Assembly (NCBI GenBank): GCA_964612995.1
Contig: CAZTGE010000184.1
Location: 1-7,037 of the forward strand
Reading direction: 5' to 3'
Origin: SLQH01 sp964612995
Lineage (GTDB): Bacteria; Planctomycetota; UBA11346
DNA length: 7,037 bases
Shown here one piece after another: positions 1 through 6,132 of this stretch. Position 1 is the first letter of the stretch. Each line of letters starts with the position of its first letter. The notes below the pieces were generated by a model that was given only the letters and a program-made list of their open reading frames with translations, had not been told where the DNA came from and did not search any database. The translations under genes were made by a program, and so were the position numbers.

Positions 1-1
1 C

Positions 2-757
2 GGCAGGGTCGAACTGGTGACAGCGGGGGATGCGCATGCAACGATACTAGCACCGCGCGATTGCGTGTCAATATTGACTCCTCGCCTGGCGCTGTCCTGC
101 GCGCCCTCTGGTCCTCACCGCCTGTCCCTGTCCTGCGGTCCCTATCCTGGTCTCCTCGCTGTCCTGCGCTTGTCCCTGTCCTGGTCCGCCGCCTGTCCCT
201 GTCCTGTGCGGTCATGTCCCTGTCCTGCGGTCACGCTGTCCTGCGGTCCCTGTCCTGGTCCGCTGGTCCTCGATATTGACTCACCGCCTGTCCCTGTCCT
301 GGTCCCTTTGACTCACCGCCTGTCCCTGTCCTGGTCCCTGCAGGCGCAGCGCGTGGCCGGTCTGCTGGTCGCCGTGCTGGCGCCGCTGCTCGAGACGCAG
401 AGAGCCGACCGCGGCCTCGATCGCGACCAGCGTCGGCGGCTGGAGACGTGGTGCGCGGCGCACATCCGCCATCGCATCGAGCCGGGCGACCTCGCGCGCG
501 TGCTCGGGCTGAGCGGCGACGACTGCGCGCGGCGGTTCCGCGCCACCTACGGATGTGCACCACGCACCTGGCTCGTGCGCGAGCGGCTGCGGCACGTGGC
601 GGTGGTGCTGCGCGAGAACGACGCGGCCCTGGACGACATCGCCCGCTCGTTCGGTCATGCCGATCAGAACCTGATGGGGCGGCAGTTCCGAGGGGCCTAC
701 GGCTGCAGCCCCGGCCGCTACCGGCGCAAGGCCCGCGGCGCAGATGACGACCTGTGA
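2..757 (+). CDS. AraC-family transcriptional regulator, 5' partial, sensor region invaded by repeats
   Basis: The frame is open from the left window edge to a TGA at 755-757, so the true start probably lies upstream; the first start codon inside the window is a GTG at 17. The C-terminal part, from about base 341, is a convincing AraC/XylS DNA-binding domain with two helix-turn-helix units. The first is around DLARVLGLSGDDCARRFRATYG and the second around LDDIARSFGHADQNLMGRQF, closing with the family-typical GCSPGRYRR. A leucine-rich linker helix (VAGLLVAVLAPLLETQR) precedes it. The first 25 residues (VELVTAGDAHATILAPRD) could be a cupin-like sensor strand. Between them, about 88 codons come from a short-repeat tract and read as Ser/Leu/Cys/Pro low complexity, with no recognisable sensor fold. 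The frame stays open through this tract, so the product may be made, but ligand sensing is doubtful. It converges on the FecR-like gene, whose stop is 12 bases away. The HTH call is firm; integrity of the gene is uncertain. Confidence 0.7.
   Translation, partial: GRVELVTAGDAHATILAPRDCVSILTPRLALSCAPSGPHRLSLSCGPYPGLLAVLRLSLSWSAACPCPVRSCPCPAVTLSCGPCPGPLVLDIDSPPVPVLVPLTHRLSLSWSLQAQRVAGLLVAVLAPLLETQRADRGLDRDQRRRLETWCAAHIRHRIEPGDLARVLGLSGDDCARRFRATYGCAPRTWLVRERLRHVAVVLRENDAALDDIARSFGHADQNLMGRQFRGAYGCSPGRYRRKARGADDDL
67..78. repeat. 12-bp perfect palindrome at the left edge of the repeat tract
   Basis: GTCAATATTGAC reads the same on both strands and is AT-rich in an otherwise very GC-rich region. 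It lies exactly where the AraC-like sequence gives way to the short-repeat tract, and its right half (ATATTGACTC) recurs at 273-282 inside the tract. It may be the terminus of the repeat element, or an operator-like site; the sequence does not decide which. Confidence 0.55.
75..339. repeat. Irregular short-repeat tract (TGTCCCTGTCCTG / CCTGGTCC) inside the AraC-like gene
   Basis: This tract of about 265 bases is built from variants of TGTCCCTGTCCTG (near 122, 171, 192, 214, 289 and 321, with a shortened form near 246), separated by GCGGTC and CCTGGTCC. TTGACTC occurs three times, at 75, 276 and 308. Read on the minus strand, blocks repeatedly begin with GGACCAGGACAGGGAC and then continue for different lengths. 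The unit length is not a multiple of three and successive units are read in different frames, so the repeat is not conserved as protein. It interrupts the AraC-family gene. Confidence 0.85.
276..339. repeat. Perfect tandem duplication of a 32-bp unit
   Basis: Bases 276-307 and 308-339 are identical 32-bp units that begin TTGACTCACCGCC and end CCTGGTCCCT. Perfect identity in a tract whose other units are degenerate points to a recent duplication. Because 32 is not divisible by three, the second copy is read in a different phase within the AraC-like frame. Confidence 0.95.
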
Positions 758-760
758 GGC

Positions 761-779
761 GCCGCCGGATCAGGGCGGC
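761..779. terminator. Possible bidirectional terminator hairpin between converging genes
   Basis: GCCGCC at 761-766 pairs perfectly with GGCGGC at 774-779 across a 7-base loop. The hairpin sits at the junction of two converging genes, whose stop codons lie at 755-757 (plus strand) and 770-772 (minus strand). There is no T-run on either side, so classical intrinsic termination is only a guess, and stems of this size arise easily by chance at this GC content. Confidence 0.3.
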
Positions 780-2206
780 AGCGCGCCGGCCGTCTCGCCC
801 GTCACCGTCGTGCGGCCGATCACCAGGGGATTGCCGATGCTGACGAGCTCGAGCACCGCGCCGAGGCTGGCGGTCCAGGTGTGGACGATGACGCGGCCGT
901 CGAGGCGGATGAGGGCCTCGCGGATCGGGATGCCGTCGGCGGTGGTGCCGACGGCGAGCAGATCGACGGTGGCCCGGTGCCAGTCCTCGTCGTTGATCGC
1001 CGGGCTGGGGCGCCGGACCGGCGCGAGCGCCGGTGCCGGGCGCGGGGAGAAGACGGGACCGGAGGAGACGACGTAGTCGCTCGCGGTGCGGCGGCGCTCG
1101 AGACGGAAGACGCAGGTGATGCGCAGGCGCGTGTGCTCTTGCGGATCGAAACAGAGGCGGGCGCTGGCGGTGCCGCTGGCGTCCGGCGCGATGCGCGTCG
1201 CCCGCGCATCGGCCAACGGGTGTGCGGCCGGGTCGTCGACCTGCCCGGCGACGGCGTCGCCCGCCTCGTCCTGCAGCAGCGGCAGGCCGCGGTCGCGCTC
1301 GGTGGCATCGAGCAGGAAGGCGCCCTCGGCGTAGCGCCGCGCGGCGGCGCGGTGGAAGACGCCCCCGAAGCGCGGATCGAGCAGCGGCAGCGACCGGCGC
1401 GACAGGCTGCCGTCGGCGCCGATGGTCGCCGCCTCGCGATGCGCGACGAGCGTGGCCGCGTCGCCGGTGGCGGCGCTGAACGCGACCGTGCCGCGGTGGA
1501 CGCGCAACGCGCTCGCCGTCTCGCCGCTGCGGAGGGTGAAGGCGGTGCCCAGCACCTCGGCGCGGGCGTGCGGGGTGTGCAGGCGCAGCGCCGACGCGTG
1601 CGTGCGCGGCTTCACCAGCGCGTGCATGAGGCCGTCGAGCAGGACGAGGTCGTCGCCCGTCCGCGGGTGCCGCCGTGCGGTCGCCGAGAGGAGTTCCAGC
1701 GCAACGCCATCGCTGCCCTCGATGCGCACGGTGGTGCCCGGGGCGCACTGCAGGGTCGCGCCTGCCGGCCAGACGGCCGGCGTGACGGTGAGCTCTACGC
1801 CATCGAGACGGGCGGGGCCGATGATGCCGACGATGGTCATCGGTCCTGCTGGAGGCGCTGGCGCAAGGCGGTGCATGTACCAGGCGCCGCCGATGATCAG
1901 CGCCAGCACGGCAGCGGCGGCCAGCCCCGCCCACAGCAGGATGCGGGAACGAGGATGCAATCGCGCATCGACGGCGCGCGCCAACGCGTCGCCGCTGCCT
2001 GTCCCAGCCAGCGCCTGCTCCAGCGCCCGCCAGCTGCGCTCGGCCCGATCGGGGGCGGTCTGGCGCAGGAGCAGGACCAGGCGCAATTCGGCCCGCACGC
2101 CTGCTGGATCCTCCTGCCAGGCCCGGTCGAGGACCTGCCGCTGCGCCGGCGTCAGGCTGCCGTCGCTCCAGGCTTCGATGGCCTCGGCGCGGGTGGGGCG
2201 GTTCAT
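770..2206 (-). CDS. FecR-like membrane anti-sigma/sensor protein with lectin-like C-terminal domain
   Basis: A 478-residue protein whose ATG overlaps the sigma factor stop as ATGA, which fixes the start and implies translational coupling. Residues 1-87 are cytoplasmic, mostly helical and contain no Cys, so this is not a zinc-binding anti-sigma domain. One membrane segment follows at about 89-111 (ILLWAGLAAAAVLALIIGGAWY). Residues about 124-262 form a FecR-type beta domain with the hallmark HARAEVLGTAFTLRSGE followed by LRVHRGTVAFSA. From about 290 to the end is a beta-rich region (ending LIRLDGRVIVHTWT...VLELVSIGNPLVIGRTTV) that resembles a concanavalin/LamG-like jelly roll; this part is a weaker call. 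In known FecR systems the periplasmic domain senses a surface signal and the N-terminus controls the cognate ECF sigma factor. By position, the partner here is the adjacent sigma factor. The ligand is unknown, and no TonB-dependent receptor is seen nearby. Confidence 0.8.
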   Translation of the reverse strand: MNRPTRAEAIEAWSDGSLTPAQRQVLDRAWQEDPAGVRAELRLVLLLRQTAPDRAERSWRALEQALAGTGSGDALARAVDARLHPRSRILLWAGLAAAAVLALIIGGAWYMHRLAPAPPAGPMTIVGIIGPARLDGVELTVTPAVWPAGATLQCAPGTTVRIEGSDGVALELLSATARRHPRTGDDLVLLDGLMHALVKPRTHASALRLHTPHARAEVLGTAFTLRSGETASALRVHRGTVAFSAATGDAATLVAHREAATIGADGSLSRRSLPLLDPRFGGVFHRAAARRYAEGAFLLDATERDRGLPLLQDEAGDAVAGQVDDPAAHPLADARATRIAPDASGTASARLCFDPQEHTRLRITCVFRLERRRTASDYVVSSGPVFSPRPAPALAPVRRPSPAINDEDWHRATVDLLAVGTTADGIPIREALIRLDGRVIVHTWTASLGAVLELVSIGNPLVIGRTTVTGETAGALPP

Positions 2207-2790
2207 GTCGTGGGCTCCTGCGCGCGGATGCACACGAGCAGCCGCTTTCGGATGCGGTGCAGCATGGCGGCGATGGTGCCCTTCGGCTTGCCCAGGCGCT
2301 CGACCAGGCTGGAGAGCGGTTCGCCGCGCCAGTAGCGCGCCTCGATCAGCTGGCGGGCGTGGCCGGGCAGCTCGTGCAGACAGTGCTGCAGCGCCTGCAG
2401 ATGACGTTGCGGCGTGTCGTCCTCGTCGTGCTCCTCGTCGATCGTCTCGAGCGCCTGGTCCAGGAAGCCCGCTGCGAAGCCGGTGCGTTCGCGCGCCAGT
2501 TGCCGCCGGCGCTCGCGCAGCGCCATCAGGCAGCGGTGATGGGCGATGCCGCGCAACCAGGCCCGGAAGGTGCCGCGCGCCCGGTAATCGCCGAGGCTGC
2601 GATAGGCGGCGATGAGCGTCTCCTGCACGACATCCTCGACCATGTCCGCGGTCACGGCGCGCCAGCTGACCCACGCCCGCAGATCATCGTGCACGGTCAA
2701 CACCACCTCGCGGAAGGCGCTCCGGTCCCCGGCCTGCGCCCTGATGACGAGCGTGTCGAGTCGTGTCGCCGGATCGTCCACGCCCGTCAT
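2203..2790 (-). CDS. ECF-type RNA polymerase sigma factor (sigma-70 family)
   Basis: A 195-residue protein. The ATG at 2790 was chosen because GGGAAGG lies 8 bases upstream and the sigma domain begins shortly after; a longer frame from 2922 would add 44 unlike residues and overlap the upstream gene. Region 2 spans about 20-95, with the core-binding/-10 recognition signature VEDVVQETLIAAYRSL at 51-66 followed by RGTFRAWLRGIAHHRCLMALRERRR. An acidic linker (IDEEHDEDD, about 117-125) separates it from region 4 at about 130-187. Region 4 contains CLHELPGHARQLIEARYW and the helix-turn-helix SSLVERLGKPKGTIAAMLHRIRKRL that reads the -35 element. No region 1.1 or 3 is present, as expected for ECF sigma factors. 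The stop overlaps the FecR-like ATG by four bases, making that protein the probable regulator. The upstream protease gene ends 52 bases before this start, so all three may be cotranscribed. Confidence 0.92.
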   Translation of the reverse strand: MTGVDDPATRLDTLVIRAQAGDRSAFREVVLTVHDDLRAWVSWRAVTADMVEDVVQETLIAAYRSLGDYRARGTFRAWLRGIAHHRCLMALRERRRQLARERTGFAAGFLDQALETIDEEHDEDDTPQRHLQALQHCLHELPGHARQLIEARYWRGEPLSSLVERLGKPKGTIAAMLHRIRKRLLVCIRAQEPTT

Positions 2791-2798
2791 GATGCCAG

Positions 2799-2805
2799 CC
2801 TTCCC
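2799..2805 (-). promoter_or_regulatory. Ribosome binding site of the sigma factor gene
   Basis: On the minus strand GGGAAGG lies 8 bases before the ATG at 2790. It supports that start over the in-frame start at 2922. Confidence 0.6.
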
Positions 2806-2813
2806 GGTGGTTG

Positions 2814-2846
2814 TCAGCAGCCCTCCCGCAGGCGCTGCGCGTTCAT
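2814..2846 (-). other. Possible 10-codon ORF bridging the protease and sigma genes
   Basis: An ATG at 2846 overlaps the protease stop codon as ATGA and opens a 10-codon frame (MNAQRLREGC) that stops at 2814-2816, 24 bases before the sigma factor start. The same four-base overlap arrangement is used between the sigma and FecR-like genes, so ribosomes could in principle re-initiate across the gap. No clear ribosome binding site or homology supports it, and chance is a fair explanation. Confidence 0.15.
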
Positions 2847-5800
2847 CCCGGACCGCCGCCGACCGGCCGCAGGCGATGCTCCTGGCGTCGGTCGAGGCGG
2901 TCGTAGCGGGTGGCGGTGCCATCGAGCACCGGCTGCCGCACCGGCGGCAGCAGATCCCAGTCGGTGCCGTCGCAGGCCTCCATGAGGATGGCCCGCTCGC
3001 TGCCGGGCAGGGTGACGATCTCGGCCGGGGGGAAGTTGGCGCGTAGCGCCGCGGCGCTGATCGTCAGCAAACCCTGGTGCTGCAAAGGAGCGATGAGTTC
3101 GTTGTTGTAGCCGCTGCGTCCGTTGTCGCCGTAGGGATTGCGCAGGATGAAGCGGGGGCTGCCGTCTGTGGACCGGAACGCCTCGACGACGCCGTAGAGG
3201 TGCCCCTGCCGGACCAGCGGCGCACCGCAGTTGGCCTCGCCCTCGGTGCGCACCAGCACCAGCTGGCAACGGTCGAGGGCAGTGCGGACCAGCTGGTAGA
3301 GCGCTTCGTCATCGCCCGGCAGCGTGGTGCGCTCGACGCGATCGCCCCCGTCGAGCGGGGCCGGGAGGTCGTAGGAAAAATAGCCCTTCTCGAGGATCAG
3401 CCACCACTGGCTGCCGCTGGGGCCGAGGGCTGCAGCATCGGTGGGATTGACGTCGCCATCGACGCGGGCGTAGAGGCCGGTGTCGCCCATGCGGTAGGCG
3501 TAGGTGCCGTCGCCCAGATCGCACAGGGCCTCCTCGAGTACCGCCGGGCGACGATCGGCGACGAGCTGGTAGTAGCCGGTGTCGCCGCAGTTCTGCAACG
3601 GCCCCTGGTTGACGTCGAAGAGCACCGGTCCGGCCGCGCCCCACAGGCTGTGGCTGGGGTAGGCGGTGATGTGGTCGTTGCCCCAGAGATCGGGATCGGC
3701 CCAACGTGCACCGTCCGGCTCGTTGTCGACATGATCGCTGCTGGTGCGATCGAAGGTGGTCGGCTGGTAGAACTGGTCGATGCGGTGGACGCGACCGGCG
3801 GTGGTCTCGAAAGCGCTGGCATGGATGGTGTCGAGGTGCTCCGGATCGCCCCAGTAGCTGGTGTCGACGCCGTTGCCGGTGAGGATGTCGGCGCCGCCGC
3901 CGATCGCGACCAGGATGCTGCGTCCCGGACCGGTGGCGGTGAGCACGTCGGCACCATCGCCGGCGTGCACGATCGCCCGGCAGGTGACGGAGTCATCGAC
4001 GGTCAGGAGGTCATCACCGGCGTTGCCGTCGAGGACGATCTCGTCCACCAGCGCCGTGCGGCTGAGCTCGCTGCCGTCGTCATCCACCACCAGCTCGCTG
4101 CCGTCGCGCCAGACGGTGATGGTGTCATCGGCAGCGGTGCCGACGACGTGCAGCCGGGTGAGGGTGCCGGCGGTGGTGGTGCTGATCCCGATGGTCGGAT
4201 CGCTGTTGGCGGGGGCGGCGGAGGCGGTGGCGGAGACGGCCTCGCCCTGGCCGTTGACGGCGCGCAGGCGGTAGGCGTAGGTGGTGCCGGTGGCCACGTC
4301 GCGGTCGCTCCAGCTACGGCAGTCGGCCGGCAGGCTGGCGACGGCGGTGAAGGCGCCGCCGTCGGTGGAGCGCTCGACGGTGAAACCCGTCTCGCTGCGG
4401 GCCAGGTCGTCCCAGTGCAGATTGATCTGGTTCCTGGCCACGCCGGTGGCGGTCAGGCCGACGGGTGCCGCGGGGGCGCCGGAGACGGCCGGGACCGACA
4501 CAGTGGTGGCGGCGCTGGTGGTGAAGGTCTCGACCCAGCTGGTGGCACGGACACGGTAGTGGGCGGTGGTGCCGCTGGGCGGATCGCGGTCGGTCCAGGT
4601 CGCGGTGTCCTTGCCGGCGACCCAGCCGACGGCGGTGAAGGTGGTGCCGTCGTCGCTGCGCTCGACGGCATAGCCGCTGGGCCAGCCGGTGGCGGCCGCC
4701 GTCCAGTCGATACGCACCGCGATCGCTGATTCGGCGGTGGCCGACACGCCGGTGGCGCCGGTGGCCGGGGCCGGTTGCGGGACCACCGCCGCGGCGTAGG
4801 TGGACACCGCTCCGTCGCGCAGGGCCTGGACGCGATAGGCGCGGAAGCGCGAGCCGCTGCTGTGGGTGTAGGTGGTGGTGTTGGCCGCCACGGTCGCGAT
4901 GCGGCGGTAGTGCGGGCTCGTGGAGCTGGCGGATTCGATGGCGAAGCCGGTCTCGTCGCTGCTCTCGTCGCTCCACTGCAGAAGGATGCCGTCGCCGGTG
5001 TCGGTCGCGGTGAGGCCGGCGGGCGCCGCCAGATCGCCCGCGAAGGCCTGCGGCGCGGCGCTCACCGCCGCGCTCCACGGGCCCCAGGTGCTGCTGCTGT
5101 CGACTGCGCAGACCCGGTAGGAGCGGCTCAGGCCCGGTTCCAGGGCGCCGTCGTCGCTGAAGGTCGTGCTGGTGGTCGTACCCAGCTCGGTCCACCGCAC
5201 GTCGTCCCAGCTCATCAGCACCGCGTAGCCGCTGGCGCCGGCGACGCTCTGCCAGCTCAGATCGATGCGGCTGGAGTGGACGGCCGTGGCGGCCAGACCG
5301 GTGGGTGCGGCCAGCGAGGCGGTGATGGTGCTGTCCCAGCCCATCACCATCGGCGGCTCGACGCCGGCATAGACACTGTAGTCGCCGGCCACCAGCGCCG
5401 GCACGGCCAGCGACCAGGCGGAATCCGTGGTACCGCGGGCGCGGACGCGGTAGGTGTGGGTGCTGGCCCAGTCGGCGTTCTCGTCCAGCACCTGTTCCAC
5501 GTCGGCGGCGGTGGTCGTGAGCGTGGTGAAGGAGGACTCGCCGGCCACCTTGCGCTGGATTTCGAAGCCGGTTTCACCGCTGTAGGTGTCGCGCCAGGCG
5601 ATCCGCACGCTGGTCGGGCCCATCCAACGGGCGCTGACGCAGGCCGGACGCAGACCGGTCTCGCCGCCGATATCGCAGCGCTGCGGCGTGAAGACGTAGT
5701 TCCAGGTGCTGGTGCGTCCGCCGTCGCGCAGGCGATAGACGTGCAGTTCGCCACTGGCGGCGTCGGTGTCGGTGAACGTGCCGCTGCCATCCGCCGTCCC

Positions 5801-5989
5801 GATGGTGGTGTAGCGGCGGTTGTCGGGCGAGCGTTCCACCAGCCAGCCACTGGCATCGCCCGACCACTGCAGCACCACGTCGCCGTTCGCGTCGAGGTCG
5901 AGCGTGTGCAGCGACGGCGGTTCGGCGGCGGGGAGGCAGGCGACGCTCAGCAACAGCGCGGCGAGGGCGAGACGGCTCTTCACGTGCAT
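2843..5989 (-). CDS. Secreted multidomain protein: FN3 repeats, RTX-like region and calpain-family (C2) cysteine protease
   Basis: A 1048-residue protein. ATG at 5989 is preceded by AGGAG at 6-base spacing and starts a clear signal peptide (MHVKSRLALAALLLSVACLPAAE). Six fibronectin-III-like repeats follow at about 24-100, 115-198, 228-314, 322-404, 411-500 and 508-592, with recurring motifs such as ETGFxxER and TYAYRLRAV. Residues about 608-708 are Asp/Gly-rich (GTAADDTI, GNAGDDLL, AGDGADVL, GGGADILTGNG), resembling degenerate RTX calcium-binding repeats. The C-terminus (about 709-1000) is calpain-like. QGPLQNC gives Gln795 and Cys801, spaced six apart as in calpains; GDGTYAYRM and WWLILEKGY match conserved strands; His930 lies in RQGHLYGVV and Asn951 in FILRNPYG. 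The usual Trp after the catalytic Cys is Gly here. It probably acts outside the cytoplasm, with FN3 domains as spacers or adhesion modules and calcium as a plausible activator. The substrate is unknown. It is likely cotranscribed with the sigma/FecR pair. Confidence 0.85.
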   Translation of the reverse strand: MHVKSRLALAALLLSVACLPAAEPPSLHTLDLDANGDVVLQWSGDASGWLVERSPDNRRYTTIGTADGSGTFTDTDAASGELHVYRLRDGGRTSTWNYVFTPQRCDIGGETGLRPACVSARWMGPTSVRIAWRDTYSGETGFEIQRKVAGESSFTTLTTTAADVEQVLDENADWASTHTYRVRARGTTDSAWSLAVPALVAGDYSVYAGVEPPMVMGWDSTITASLAAPTGLAATAVHSSRIDLSWQSVAGASGYAVLMSWDDVRWTELGTTTSTTFSDDGALEPGLSRSYRVCAVDSSSTWGPWSAAVSAAPQAFAGDLAAPAGLTATDTGDGILLQWSDESSDETGFAIESASSTSPHYRRIATVAANTTTYTHSSGSRFRAYRVQALRDGAVSTYAAAVVPQPAPATGATGVSATAESAIAVRIDWTAAATGWPSGYAVERSDDGTTFTAVGWVAGKDTATWTDRDPPSGTTAHYRVRATSWVETFTTSAATTVSVPAVSGAPAAPVGLTATGVARNQINLHWDDLARSETGFTVERSTDGGAFTAVASLPADCRSWSDRDVATGTTYAYRLRAVNGQGEAVSATASAAPANSDPTIGISTTTAGTLTRLHVVGTAADDTITVWRDGSELVVDDDGSELSRTALVDEIVLDGNAGDDLLTVDDSVTCRAIVHAGDGADVLTATGPGRSILVAIGGGADILTGNGVDTSYWGDPEHLDTIHASAFETTAGRVHRIDQFYQPTTFDRTSSDHVDNEPDGARWADPDLWGNDHITAYPSHSLWGAAGPVLFDVNQGPLQNCGDTGYYQLVADRRPAVLEEALCDLGDGTYAYRMGDTGLYARVDGDVNPTDAAALGPSGSQWWLILEKGYFSYDLPAPLDGGDRVERTTLPGDDEALYQLVRTALDRCQLVLVRTEGEANCGAPLVRQGHLYGVVEAFRSTDGSPRFILRNPYGDNGRSGYNNELIAPLQHQGLLTISAAALRANFPPAEIVTLPGSERAILMEACDGTDWDLLPPVRQPVLDGTATRYDRLDRRQEHRLRPVGGGPG

Positions 5990-6132
5990 TCCAGGCTCCT
6001 GATGGCCCTGTGCCGCAGACACGCCGGGTTTGCAGGCGAATGTGGCGCGCGGGGCGATCGGCTCTTCCGGTCTGTCACACACCGCGGCAGGTCGTCCTGG
6101 ACGCGCGCCGGCAAGGTCGGTAGCATCGCCCC
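5990..6132. promoter_or_regulatory. Divergent intergenic region between protease operon and small membrane-protein gene
   Basis: These 143 bases separate two divergent genes, so promoters for both directions should lie here. No strong -35/-10 pair is visible. On the plus strand TAGCAT at 6121-6126 is a poor -10 match, but it lies 6 bases before the ATG at 6133, a spacing that would suit leaderless initiation. On the minus strand GGAAGA (near 6065-6070) recalls the GGAAC-type -35 of ECF promoters, but nothing convincing follows at the right distance. Confidence 0.3.
5996..6000 (-). promoter_or_regulatory. Ribosome binding site of the calpain-like protease gene
   Basis: AGGAG on the minus strand lies 6 bases before the ATG at 5989. 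It decides the start: the frame stays open to an ATG at 6154, but the extra 55 residues would bury the signal peptide. Confidence 0.75.

Noticed and set aside
75..339. CRISPR or protein-coding repeat domain
   Set aside because: Units are irregular and mostly tandem without spacers, and successive units are read in different frames, so neither interpretation fits.
231..1934. 567-codon minus-strand open frame overlapping the FecR-like gene
   Set aside because: Arg/Ala/Pro-rich shadow in another frame of the FecR-like gene, which itself has a membrane segment and FecR motifs.
881..2335. 484-codon plus-strand open frame over the FecR-like and sigma genes
   Set aside because: Antisense shadow with composition bias and no domain.
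3077..4729. 550-codon plus-strand open frame opposite the protease gene
   Set aside because: It is Gly/Val/Ala-rich, has no recognisable domain, and lies wholly antisense to a gene with clear FN3 and calpain motifs. Long antisense frames are expected at this GC content.
5930..5989. Lipoprotein signal (Cys18 of the protease)
   Set aside because: The residues before Cys18 are LSVA, which puts Ser rather than Leu at -3. The lipobox is not satisfied, so an ordinary signal peptide is favoured.
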